From DASQJL01 sp036380835 (GTDB taxonomy: Bacteria; Eisenbacteria; RBG-16-71-46; SZUA-252), in contig DASVDZ010000036.1 in NCBI GenBank assembly GCA_036380835.1, positions 1 through 64,000 of the forward strand: a stretch of DNA of 64,000 nucleotides, read 5' to 3'. The notes beneath the pieces are model-generated. The model did no database searches. It was not told the origin of the DNA and worked only from the letters and a program-made list of their open reading frames with translations. Position numbers and translations under genes: made by a program. The stretch's first letter is position 1. Every line of letters starts with the position of its first letter. Of this stretch, positions 9,280-17,194 are shown in pieces.

Positions 9280-9709
9280 GGCGACACCTCCGATACTTGT
9301 TCCGTTCGTTCCGAAGCCGCGGACCCCCAAAAGGCGAGCCCGGGCCATCCCGCGCCCAGGGCGGACGCGTACCCGACGTCCCGGACGCATGCAGCCACCG
9401 TGCCGGGGCCCCGCGCGGAAGCCTGCGGGGTACCCGCGCGGGACGAACCCCGTTGTCGCCGTGCGGCTTACGCCCGTCGGCCCGGGGATGGGCAGGTTGG
9501 TGACCGGTCGAATCGAGGCGACGACGCTCTCGCGGTGGCTCGATCGAGCCGCCCACCGCAAGGCAACTTGCCGGACATGCACGGACCAGCGATTGCGTTT
9601 CGCCGCACGTCGGGTTGCGCGCCCGGCCCCCCCGGCGGCTTCGGCCTTCCTCTGGCCCGAGCGGGCCAGGTCGGGTAGAGTGGCCGCGACGCGCCCCGCG
9701 CGCACGACG
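9280..9709. other. 430-bp intergenic region between divergent genes
   Basis: Separates the minus-strand surface protein from the plus-strand epimerase, so it should hold both promoters. I see no convincing open frame on either strand. It contains a 14-bp perfect palindrome (9537-9550, GGCTCGATCGAGCC) and a small hairpin GCAAG-GCAA-CTTGC (9558-9571). A TAGAGT hexamer at 9676-9681 could be a -10 element for the epimerase, but its -35 is weak. No assignment beyond this is justified. Confidence 0.4.
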
Positions 9710-10744
9710 ATGCGAACCCCCTTCATCCCAGAGCGCCTTCTCGTCACCGGATCGACCGGCGCCGTCGGCCGCGCCATCGCGACCGTCGCGGCCTCGTGGC
9801 GCGCGCCCGTCCGCCTCCTCACGCATCGCGCGCCCGTGCCTCCGTCCGTCGTCGCGGCGCTTCCGGGCGCGGAGCTTCGCTCCGGCGATCTGGCGCACCC
9901 CGAGACGCTGCGCGGGATCGCCGACGGATGCGACGTCGTCGTCCACGCGGCCACGCGCGGCGGCTTCGCCCCGCTCGACCAGGAGCGCCGCCGCCAGGTG
10001 AACGTCGGCGGAACCGAGGCGCTGCTTCGCGAGGCGACCGGCGCCGGCGTCAAGACGTTCGTGCTCGTCGGGTACACGGGGACGATTCAGGAGCGGGAGC
10101 GGCGCGACGTCGCGGTGGACGAGGAGACGCCGCCGGAAGGCGAGTACGAGATCGACACCGTGCGCCACAAGATGGAGGCGGAGGCGCTGGTGCTGGAGGC
10201 GAACGGCACGGGCGGGCTTCGGGCCATGGTGGTGAGCCCCGGCGTCGCGCTCGCGCCCGACGCCGACACGCTGCTCGGCGGGCTGATCCGCGTCTACCGG
10301 GACGGCGACCTCCCGTATCGCGTCCTCGACGAGGTGTGGCTCGCCCTGAGCGACGCCCGCGATCTGCCGCGCTTCGTCGCCGCCGCGATCGAGCGGGGGC
10401 AAGGAGGCCGGCGCTACTTCGCCACCTCCGACTGCGTGCGCCTCGGGGACCTCTACCGGCGGCTCCACGCCCTCTCGGGGATCGAACCGCCACGCCGCCG
10501 CCTGCCCGACCTGCTCGTCGAGGAGCTTGGTCTCCTCACGCCCGTTCTGCCGCCCCACTCCTATCTGCGACGGCTCGTCCTGCCGCGGGAGATGGTGCTC
10601 CACCTCCGCCGTCTGGCTCCGCTCACGAACGCGCGGACCCAGACCGAGCTGGGGGTCGCGCCGACGCCGCTCGAGACGACGTTGCGGGACGTGCTGGGCG
10701 CGAGGGAGGGGGAAGGGGAGGGCCGCGGCCGCGCGGCCGGGTGA
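9710..10744 (+). CDS. NAD(P)-dependent epimerase/dehydratase (extended SDR)
   Basis: 344 residues, start at the ATG at 9710. The N-terminus has a Rossmann dinucleotide motif (LLVTGSTGAVGRAIA, TGxxGxxG, residues ~10-24), followed by DLAHPE, DVVVHAAT and VNVGGTEALL, which are standard atypical/extended SDR signatures. The usual YxxxK active pair is weak: a tyrosine in GEYEIDTVRHKME lies near the expected place. It could be a sugar-nucleotide epimerase, a 3-beta-HSD-like or an anthocyanidin-reductase-like enzyme; substrate unknown. The Glu/Gly-rich tail (~15 residues) is extra. It converges with the hybrid kinase gene downstream. Confidence 0.82.
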   Translation: MRTPFIPERLLVTGSTGAVGRAIATVAASWRAPVRLLTHRAPVPPSVVAALPGAELRSGDLAHPETLRGIADGCDVVVHAATRGGFAPLDQERRRQVNVGGTEALLREATGAGVKTFVLVGYTGTIQERERRDVAVDEETPPEGEYEIDTVRHKMEAEALVLEANGTGGLRAMVVSPGVALAPDADTLLGGLIRVYRDGDLPYRVLDEVWLALSDARDLPRFVAAAIERGQGGRRYFATSDCVRLGDLYRRLHALSGIEPPRRRLPDLLVEELGLLTPVLPPHSYLRRLVLPREMVLHLRRLAPLTNARTQTELGVAPTPLETTLRDVLGAREGEGEGRGRAAG

Positions 10745-10768
10745 TCTATGGAACCCGCCCGGCGTCCG

Positions 10769-13414
10769 TTAGAGGGTCGGGATCGGGGCCGCCCGGCCGC
10801 TGTCGAGCACCTCTCGGACGCGGCGGGCCAGCGCGAGGGGTGAGTAGGGCTTCTCGAGGAACGCCACCTCCAGGTCGTGGATTCCCTGGAGGAGCGTCGA
10901 GTCCTTCGTGTAGCCGGAGACGTAGAGCACGCGCATCCGCGGCGAGCGGACCGAAGCCCATGCCGCCAGCTCGCGACCTCCCATCTCCGGCATGACGACG
11001 TCCGTGACCAGGATGTCGATCGCCCCGCCCTCCGCCTCCAGCACGCGGAGCGCGTCGTTTCCCGACGCCGCGGTGAACACCGTGTAACCGAGCTCGGCCA
11101 GGATTTCGCGCCCCAGCGTGAGCAGGCTCCGATCGTCCTCGACGAGGAGGACGCGCTCGCTCCCCGAGGGGAACGACGAGTCGGCCCTCGCCGCCTCCCG
11201 GCGGCTGTCCAAATCCTGGGTCTCGGGCAGGAGAATCTCGAACGAGGCGCCTCCCTCCGGCGGACGGACCGCGCGGACGCGGCCGCGGTGCTGGCGAACG
11301 ATGCCGTAGACCGTGGCCAGGCCGAGCCCGGTCCCGCGACCCGGCTCCTTCGTGGTGAAGAACGGCTCGAAGATGTGCTCCATCACGGTGTCGGCGATCC
11401 CCGCCCCCGTGTCGGTCACCGTGAGCCGCGCGTACGATCCGGCGACCAGCTCGGGATCCCCCTGGGCGGCGCCCGGGGTCACGTCGACGCGGTCGGTCTC
11501 GATCCGGATCGTCCCGCCGTCCGGCATCGCGTCCCGAGCGTTCACGACCAGGTTCACGATCACCTGCTCGAGCTGCGAGAGGTCGACGCGCGCGCGGACC
11601 GGCTCCGGCCGAAGCGTGAGCGAAAAGTGGATGTCCTCGCCCGCCAGGCGTTGCAGCATCGGGAGGAGATCCTGCATCGCGGCGTTCAGATCGACCACGC
11701 GGGGCTGGGCCGGGCTCCGGCGGCCGAAGGCCAGGAGCTGGCGCGTGAGCGCCGCGGCCCGGTCGCCCCCCTTCCGGATCTCCTCGACGGCGCGCCGATT
11801 GGGATCGGCCGCCGGGAGGCGCGAAAGGAGGAGGTCCGCGTAGCCGAGCACGGCGGTCAGGATGTTGTTGAAATCGTGGGCGACGCCTCCGGCGAGCTGC
11901 CCGATCGCCTCCAGCTTCTGCGAGTGGCGAAGCTGCTCCTCCAGCGTCACGCGATCGGTCACGTCCGATTCCAGTCCGTCCACGTAGACGAGCCCGTCGG
12001 CGCCCCGGCGCGGCAGGAGGCGGCTCCGGTGCCAGCGGTAGATTCCGCGCGACGTGGCGAAGCGGACCTCGATCGTGGTCGGCTCGAGGCGGCGGAGCCG
12101 TTCCATGGCCGGGGGCACGATCTCGCGGGCGTCGTCCGGGTGGAGCCTCCGGATCCAGAACTCCGGGTCGCCGAGGAGATCGCGCATCGTGAGCCCGTAG
12201 AGCGCCTCGGCGCCGCTCGTGAAGTGTTCGTAGCGGAGCAGCTGTCCGGTCTCGGGCTCGAGCACGAACGTGAAGAGGGCGGCGTCGAGGTTTCGCGCGA
12301 TCGTCGACTCGCGCTCCATGGCGAGGCGCTGCTCGGCGATCGCCCGCTCGCGATCCGTGACGTCGCGGAACGTCCAGACGCGTCCGACCACCCGCCCGCC
12401 GAGGCGCTGCGGCATCGAGAATCGCTCGAACACGCGGCCGTCGAGGAACCGGATGACGTCGAAACTGTCCTCCTCGGGGGTCGCATAGAGCCGCCGGATC
12501 TTCGCTTGGAACGCGCCCGGGTCCTCGAGCTGCGCGAGGACGAACGCGACCGCGCGGTCGTCGTCGCGCGACCGGATGATGTCGTCGGGAATCCGCCACA
12601 TCCGCACGAACCGCTCGTTCACGCGGACGATCTTCTCGTCCAGGTCGACGACGAGCACCCCGTCGGCGGTGGCGTGGAGCGTCGCCTCGAGGAGCGAGAG
12701 CGCGCTCTCGCGGTCCCGCTCGACGTCGTGGCGCTCGGTGATGTCCCGCACGATTCCGAAGGCCTCGCGGAACCGCCCGTCGTCGTCCAGGATCGGGTGG
12801 GTCGTGACGAGGGTCCAGACCTCGCGCCCCCCCGGCCCGCGGAACATGCACTCGAATTGGAGCGGCTCGCCGCGCCGGGCGCGCTCGTAGGCGTCGCGCG
12901 CCACGCCGGTCCACTCCCCCTCGGTGAATTCGGTGAAGTGGCGGCCGACCATCTCGCCGGGGGGGAGCCCCAGCATCGCCGCCATTCGGGGATTCGCGTC
13001 GAGGGTCCGCCCGTCGGCGCCGACGCGCCAGACGCCCTCGGGCGAGTTCATCATGAGGGCATGGAACCGGCTCGCCTCGTCCCGCTCGCGGGACCGGATG
13101 ATCGCGTCGAGGCGGCGGGCGCGGATCGTCATCTGGACCACGGCGATCGAGCCAAGAGCGAAGACGAACGTCGGGACGAGCGAGTCCTCGATCGCGACGT
13201 GTCGCATCGCGGGAATCCAGGGCCGCGCCGCGACGAGGACGATCGAGAGCGCGCAGGCGGTCCACGCCGCCCGGGCGCGGCGCCTGAGCGCGATCGAGAC
13301 GATGAGCAGGAAGGAGAGGAACGGGCGGTCGAAGAGATCGAAGCGGCTCGCGAGGAACCACGATAGGCCGGCGACGAAGAACGGTCCGAGGATCGCCTCC
13401 GTCCACTCCGCCAT
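10769..13414 (-). CDS. Hybrid sensor histidine kinase with three PAS domains and C-terminal receiver
   Basis: 881 residues from the ATG at 13414 (an upstream ATG would add 29 residues without hydrophobic content). Three to four membrane segments lie in residues ~8-105, then PAS domains at about 125-240, 255-380 and 395-510. The HisKA motif is GGVAHDFNNIL (phospho-acceptor His), followed by an HATPase_c domain (NLVVNARDAM, DTGAGI, GRGTGLGLATVYG) and a receiver domain at ~755-870 (LLVEDD, DILVTDVVMPEMGG, Lys in LEKPYSP). It autophosphorylates and passes phosphate to its own receiver. No partner regulator is adjacent, so its output is unknown. Confidence 0.92.
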   Translation of the reverse strand: MAEWTEAILGPFFVAGLSWFLASRFDLFDRPFLSFLLIVSIALRRRARAAWTACALSIVLVAARPWIPAMRHVAIEDSLVPTFVFALGSIAVVQMTIRARRLDAIIRSRERDEASRFHALMMNSPEGVWRVGADGRTLDANPRMAAMLGLPPGEMVGRHFTEFTEGEWTGVARDAYERARRGEPLQFECMFRGPGGREVWTLVTTHPILDDDGRFREAFGIVRDITERHDVERDRESALSLLEATLHATADGVLVVDLDEKIVRVNERFVRMWRIPDDIIRSRDDDRAVAFVLAQLEDPGAFQAKIRRLYATPEEDSFDVIRFLDGRVFERFSMPQRLGGRVVGRVWTFRDVTDRERAIAEQRLAMERESTIARNLDAALFTFVLEPETGQLLRYEHFTSGAEALYGLTMRDLLGDPEFWIRRLHPDDAREIVPPAMERLRRLEPTTIEVRFATSRGIYRWHRSRLLPRRGADGLVYVDGLESDVTDRVTLEEQLRHSQKLEAIGQLAGGVAHDFNNILTAVLGYADLLLSRLPAADPNRRAVEEIRKGGDRAAALTRQLLAFGRRSPAQPRVVDLNAAMQDLLPMLQRLAGEDIHFSLTLRPEPVRARVDLSQLEQVIVNLVVNARDAMPDGGTIRIETDRVDVTPGAAQGDPELVAGSYARLTVTDTGAGIADTVMEHIFEPFFTTKEPGRGTGLGLATVYGIVRQHRGRVRAVRPPEGGASFEILLPETQDLDSRREAARADSSFPSGSERVLLVEDDRSLLTLGREILAELGYTVFTAASGNDALRVLEAEGGAIDILVTDVVMPEMGGRELAAWASVRSPRMRVLYVSGYTKDSTLLQGIHDLEVAFLEKPYSPLALARRVREVLDSGRAAPIPTL

Positions 13415-13508
13415 GACCTGCCGGGAAGCGGGCACTTTCCCCCCACGAATCGCGCCGCGGCCGCACCGGATCGCCGATACTCCGTTGGTAGCAGGGACCA
13501 TACAGCGA

Positions 13509-13538
13509 TTGCGCCGACGCCGCCAGCCTGATTACGAT
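13509..13538 (+). promoter_or_regulatory. Candidate promoter of the tryptophanase-like gene, possibly leaderless
   Basis: TTGCGC, 18 nt, TACGAT. The -10 hexamer ends 6 nt before the ATG at 13545, and no Shine-Dalgarno is visible, so transcription would begin at or next to the start codon. This is inferred from spacing only. Confidence 0.4.
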
Positions 13539-13544
13539 CCGGTC

Positions 13545-14945
13545 ATGCGCTTTCCCGCCGAGCCCTTCCGCGTCAAGGTCGTCGAACCGGTCCGATTCGT
13601 GCCCCGGGAGGAGCGGGCGCGGCTCCTCGAAGAGGCGGGGCTCAACATCTTCTCCGTCCCGGCGGACTCCATCTACATCGACCTTCTCACCGATTCGGGG
13701 ACATCCGCGATGAGCGACCGCCAGTGGGCGGGGCTCATGATGGGCGACGAGTCCTACGCCGGGAGCCGCAACTTCTTCAATCTGGAGCGTGTCGTCCGCG
13801 AGATCACCGGCTACGCGCGCGTCATCCCGACCCACCAGGGGCGGATGGCCGAGAACCTGCTCTTCTCGGCGATGGTGTCCCCGGGGCAGATCGTGCCCAA
13901 CAACAGCCACTTCGACACGACGCGGGCCAACGTCGAGGCGCAGGGGGCCGAGGCGCTCGACCTCGTCATCGCGGAGGGCCTCGACCCGGCGCGCGAGCAC
14001 CCGTTCAAGGGGAACATCGACCTGGAGCGGCTCGACCGGGTCCTCTCCGAGAACGGACGGGCCAAGGTGCCGCTCGTGATGATCACCATCACGAACAACT
14101 CCGGCGGCGGCCAGCCGGTCTCGATCGACAACGCGCGCGCGGCGCGGAAGATCTGCGACCGCCACGGGGTGCCGCTCTTCTTCGACGCCTGCCGGTTCGC
14201 GGAGAACGCCTGGTTCATCCAGGAGCGCGAGCCGGGATACGCCGGGAAGCCGGTTCGGGAGATCGCGCGGGAGATGTTCGACTGCGCGGTCGGCTGCACG
14301 ATGAGCGCCAAGAAGGACGGCCTCGTGAACATCGGCGGCTTCCTCGCGTTCGACGATCCGTCGCTCTGGGAGCGGGTGACCAACCTGCTCCTCCGCGTGG
14401 AGGGGTTTCCGACGTACGGGGGCTTGGCGGGCCGCGATCTCGAGGGGATGGCGCGCGGGCTATCGGAAGTGCTCGACGAGGACTATCTGACGTTCCGGAT
14501 CGGACAGGTGCGGGGCCTGGGGGCGATGATCGCCGACGCGGGAATCCCGATCGTCCGCCCGGTGGGAGGGCACGCGGTCTACATCGACGCGCGCGGCTTC
14601 GCGCCGCACATCCCGCCCGATCAGTTCCCAGGCCAGGCCCTGGTCGCGGCGCTCTATCGGGACTACGGGGTCCGGGCCGTGGAGGTCGGAACGCTGATGT
14701 TCGGCCATGCCGACCCCAAGACGGGGAAGCCGGTCATCCCGCGGCTCGACCTCGTGCGCCTCGCCGTGCCGCGCCGCGTCTACACGTCGGAGCAGATGCG
14801 CTACGTGGCCCAGTCGGTGATCGAGATCCACCGGCGGCGCGAAACGCTGCGGGGGCTCCGTATCGTGTACGAAGCCCCCGTCCTGCGCCACTTCACGGCC
14901 CGGCTCGCCGAGATCGAACCCAGCTCCGCGACCTCCGCCTCCTGA
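13545..14945 (+). CDS. tnaA: Tryptophanase-like PLP beta-eliminating lyase
   Basis: 466 residues, family-normal length. It aligns by eye along its whole length with tryptophanase and tyrosine phenol-lyase: SGTSAMSD, GDESYAGS, PTHQGR, NNSGGGQPVS, FFDACRFAENA, the PLP-lysine motif MSAKKDGLVNIGG, EGFPTYGGLAGRD, PVGGHAVYIDA, VRLAVPRRVYT. The residue matching the tyrosine phenol-lyase substrate Arg (RSMERG) is Val here (RAVEVG), as in tryptophanase (RAVEIG), so indole-forming L-tryptophan cleavage is the better call. The GCTMSAKKD and RPVGGHAV segments look more like tyrosine phenol-lyase. No tnaC leader peptide or tnaB permease is nearby. Confidence 0.88.
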   Translation: MRFPAEPFRVKVVEPVRFVPREERARLLEEAGLNIFSVPADSIYIDLLTDSGTSAMSDRQWAGLMMGDESYAGSRNFFNLERVVREITGYARVIPTHQGRMAENLLFSAMVSPGQIVPNNSHFDTTRANVEAQGAEALDLVIAEGLDPAREHPFKGNIDLERLDRVLSENGRAKVPLVMITITNNSGGGQPVSIDNARAARKICDRHGVPLFFDACRFAENAWFIQEREPGYAGKPVREIAREMFDCAVGCTMSAKKDGLVNIGGFLAFDDPSLWERVTNLLLRVEGFPTYGGLAGRDLEGMARGLSEVLDEDYLTFRIGQVRGLGAMIADAGIPIVRPVGGHAVYIDARGFAPHIPPDQFPGQALVAALYRDYGVRAVEVGTLMFGHADPKTGKPVIPRLDLVRLAVPRRVYTSEQMRYVAQSVIEIHRRRETLRGLRIVYEAPVLRHFTARLAEIEPSSATSAS

Positions 14946-14951
14946 TCGCGT

Positions 14952-14970
14952 CCGGCGCCCGCGGCGCCGG
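14952..14970. terminator. Candidate bidirectional terminator hairpin
   Basis: Perfect 8-bp stem CCGGCGCC / GGCGCCGG with a CGC loop, placed between the converging tryptophanase and OmpA genes. There is no T-tract, so termination is inferred from position only. Confidence 0.45.
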
Positions 14971-14980
14971 CGACCTGCCT

Positions 14981-16540
14981 CTACTTGCCTCCCGTTCCAC
15001 CGCCCGGCGGCGCGTTGCCCGGGGGCGGCGGCGCCTCGCCCTGCGGGGCGGGCGGCATCTTGGGCTCGAGGCCCGGCGCCGGAGGCACCGGGGTCGATCC
15101 GAACGACTCGCGCCGCTGGCGCTCCTGCCATAGGACGTTCGGATTCACGAGTCGGAATTCGACGCGGCGATTGATCGTCCGGTTCGCCGTCGACGTGTTC
15201 GGGACGAGCGGCTCGGTATCGCCGTAGCCGGTGATCCAGAAGTTCTTCTGGTTCAGGCTCGGGTTCTCGTGGAACAGGTACTGGAGCAGCGCCTTCGCGC
15301 GGAGCGCCGAGAGCGGGATCCGGTACCCGGGCTCGGGCTGGTCGTCCACGTGGACGCCGATCTCGAACTTGAGCGTCGGCCACTGCTTGAGGACGGCCGC
15401 GACCGAGTCGATGCGCGCCAAACCTTGCGGCAGGATCTTGGCCGAGTCGGGAGCGAACTCGAGGTCGGTGAGACGCATCATCCAGTCGGAGAGCAGCTCC
15501 TCCTCGTACGGGGAGTGAACCAGCGGGCAGCCGCCCGCGTTCACCGCCACGCCGGCCGGCGTCGCGGGGCAGATGTCGACGCCGTCCGGAACGCCGTCGC
15601 CGTCCGCGTCGAGCGGGCAGCCGTTCGCGTCGACGACCGCGCCCTTCGGCGTGTCCGCGCACTTGTCGAGCCCGTCGAAGACGCCGTCGCCGTCCGTGTC
15701 GACGCCGCAGCCCTTCGCGTCGACCACCACGCCGGTCGCGGTCGAGTCGCACTGGTCGATGCCGTCGGGCACGCCGTCCTTGTCGGTGTCGATCGGGCAG
15801 CCCTTCGGGTCCACCTTGGCGCCCTTCGGCGTGTTGGCGCACGCGTCGAGGCCGTCGAAGACCCCGTCCCCGTCCGTGTCGAGCGGGCAGCCGCTCGCGT
15901 CGACGACCGCGCCCTTCGGCGTGTCCGGGCACTTGTCGTTCTTGTTCGGCACGCCGTCCTCGTCGGAGTCGCGCGGCCGGCCCATCCAGAAGGCGGTGAC
16001 GGCGCCGGTGATCATGAAGGTGTTGACGCGCGTCGCGCGGCCGGGCCCGGCGTCCTGCTTGTAGGAAACGTCACGCCCGTCGAGGCGGAAGCCGAGGCGC
16101 TCGCCCGCGCGGAGGATCATCCCGACGCCCGCGTGGTAGGCGCTGTGCGACTCGGAGGCGCCGCCGTCGCGATCCAGCTTGGCCGTGCCGAGCCCGCCGT
16201 ATAGATAGGGGAGCGCCCAGCGGTAGCGGTCCGGGGTCAGGATCAAGCCGGCGCCGTAGTGCGTGAACGTCCCGCCGCCGAGGGCGGGAGCCTCGAGGTC
16301 GGGCGAGCTCCGGTGGAGCAACCCCTCGACGCCGACCCAGCGGTTCAGGAAGGCCGCGGCGCGGACGCCGTATCCCGGCCCGTCGCGGAGCGACTGCTCG
16401 GGATCGTAGAGGTCGCTGCCGACTTCCAGGGAGAGCCAGCTTCGCTCCTCCACCGCGTAAACCCGGGGTGCCGTCCCAGCGAGCCACAGCAGGGAAACGA
16501 GAACGGGCCAGCGCAGTGCTCGGGCGAAGGGCCGATGCAT
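14981..16540 (-). CDS. OmpA-family outer-membrane protein with thrombospondin type 3 repeats
   Basis: 519 residues. Signal peptide (VLVSLLWLAGTAPRVYA), an N-terminal eight-strand-type barrel (residues ~30-185), five calcium-binding TSP3 repeats (~190-340; DxDxDGV, ...CPDTPKGAVVD..GCP), an OmpA C-terminal peptidoglycan-binding domain (~355-480; FAPDSAKILPQG, RAKALLQYL, YGDTEPLVPN, NRRVEFRL), and a Pro-rich tail (PPAPQGEAPPPPG). It should anchor the outer membrane to the cell wall. In the OmpA domain, the usual L..R...V...L is partly replaced, but the Asn-Arg-Arg-Val-Glu motif is intact. It has its own promoter, divergent from yqeY. Confidence 0.92.
   Translation of the reverse strand: MHRPFARALRWPVLVSLLWLAGTAPRVYAVEERSWLSLEVGSDLYDPEQSLRDGPGYGVRAAAFLNRWVGVEGLLHRSSPDLEAPALGGGTFTHYGAGLILTPDRYRWALPYLYGGLGTAKLDRDGGASESHSAYHAGVGMILRAGERLGFRLDGRDVSYKQDAGPGRATRVNTFMITGAVTAFWMGRPRDSDEDGVPNKNDKCPDTPKGAVVDASGCPLDTDGDGVFDGLDACANTPKGAKVDPKGCPIDTDKDGVPDGIDQCDSTATGVVVDAKGCGVDTDGDGVFDGLDKCADTPKGAVVDANGCPLDADGDGVPDGVDICPATPAGVAVNAGGCPLVHSPYEEELLSDWMMRLTDLEFAPDSAKILPQGLARIDSVAAVLKQWPTLKFEIGVHVDDQPEPGYRIPLSALRAKALLQYLFHENPSLNQKNFWITGYGDTEPLVPNTSTANRTINRRVEFRLVNPNVLWQERQRRESFGSTPVPPAPGLEPKMPPAPQGEAPPPPGNAPPGGGTGGK
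15522..15973 (-). repeat. Five tandem TSP3 repeat units inside the OmpA gene
   Basis: Five units of about 87-90 bp code for calcium-binding repeats (DTDGDGV-DGLD-C-PKGA-VD-GCP). Divergence between units is moderate, so this is a protein repeat and not a DNA satellite. Confidence 0.9.
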
Positions 16541-16590
16541 GTCGTTATGCCTCCGGAATCACCGACGGGTCGGGGGGAAAGAACCGCGGC

Positions 16591-16619
16591 AGTGTGGCGG
16601 TTTTCCACCCCTATGTCAA
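16591..16619 (-). promoter_or_regulatory. Sigma70-type promoter of the OmpA/TSP3 gene
   Basis: On the minus strand: TTGACA (16619-16614), 17 nt, CACACT (16596-16591). The -35 is a perfect consensus match. The -10 lies about 50 bp before the ATG at 16540. Confidence 0.6.
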
Positions 16620-16624
16620 GATTC

Positions 16625-16633
16625 TGATATACT
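16625..16633 (+). promoter_or_regulatory. Extended -10 promoter of yqeY
   Basis: TGATATACT fits an extended -10 (TGnTATAmT). No -35 is needed or evident. It stands back to back with the divergent OmpA promoter in an AT-rich patch. Confidence 0.5.
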
Positions 16634-16683
16634 TTGGCGGCTGATCCCACCCGGCCGCCTCCCGGCCCGAACCCGACGATAGG

Positions 16684-17142
16684 ATGGAGCCCAGGATGCT
16701 CGAAGAACGCCTCAACGAAGACATGAAGCGATCGCTCAAGTCCGGAGAGCAGGCCCGTCTCGGCACGCTCCGGATGATGCGGAGCCAGATCCTCCTCGAG
16801 AAGAAGAAGGACGCCTCGATCCAGACCCTTCCCGACGCGCAGGTGCTCCAGGTGCTGACCGCGTACGGAAAGAAGCTCCGCGAGTCCGCCGCCGAATACG
16901 AGAAGCTGGGCAAGACGGACGCGGCGGCCAAGATCAAGGAAGAGCTGGCGGTCGTCCAGGAGTACCTGCCGGCGCCGCTCAGCAAGGAGGAGGCGCAGGC
17001 GCTCGTCACCGCGGTGATCTCCGAGCTGAACGCGACCACGGCGAAGGATTTCGGCCGCGTCATGAAGGAGGTCACCGCCCGCGCGCAGGGAAGGGCCGAC
17101 GGGAAGACGCTGAGCGACCTGGTGCGCGGCGCGCTCGACTGA
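16684..17142 (+). CDS. yqeY: GatB/YqeY domain protein
   Basis: 152 residues from the ATG at 16684. The ATG at 16696 (MLEERL...) matches the usual family start better, and would give 148. The sequence matches YqeY: helical N-terminal domain (MKRSLKSGEQARLGTLRMM), Lys/Glu-rich middle (AAEYEKLGKTDAAAKIKEELAVVQEYLP), and a small C-terminal helical domain (FGRVMKEVTARAQGRADGKTLSDLV). The fold is that of the tRNA-binding tail of the amidotransferase GatB. The cellular role of free-standing YqeY proteins is not settled. It is followed at 52 bp by the methyltransferase gene. Confidence 0.92.
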   Translation: MEPRMLEERLNEDMKRSLKSGEQARLGTLRMMRSQILLEKKKDASIQTLPDAQVLQVLTAYGKKLRESAAEYEKLGKTDAAAKIKEELAVVQEYLPAPLSKEEAQALVTAVISELNATTAKDFGRVMKEVTARAQGRADGKTLSDLVRGALD

Positions 17143-17194
17143 TGCGCCGGCCCCGTGCTAGACTGCGCCTTCCCGCCATGGATATCCTCGTTCG

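Noticed and set aside
9537..9550. Palindrome GGCTCGATCGAGCC as an operator
   Set aside because: Short self-complementary runs built from CGATCG are expected in such GC-rich DNA, and nothing nearby supports function.
6232..9678. 1148-codon plus-strand open frame
   Set aside because: Antisense of the Ig-repeat surface gene; Arg/Val/Asp-rich shadow composition and no recognisable motif.
15522..15973. CRISPR-like regular repeats
   Set aside because: They are in-frame calcium-binding TSP3 protein repeats, without invariant repeats or unique spacers.
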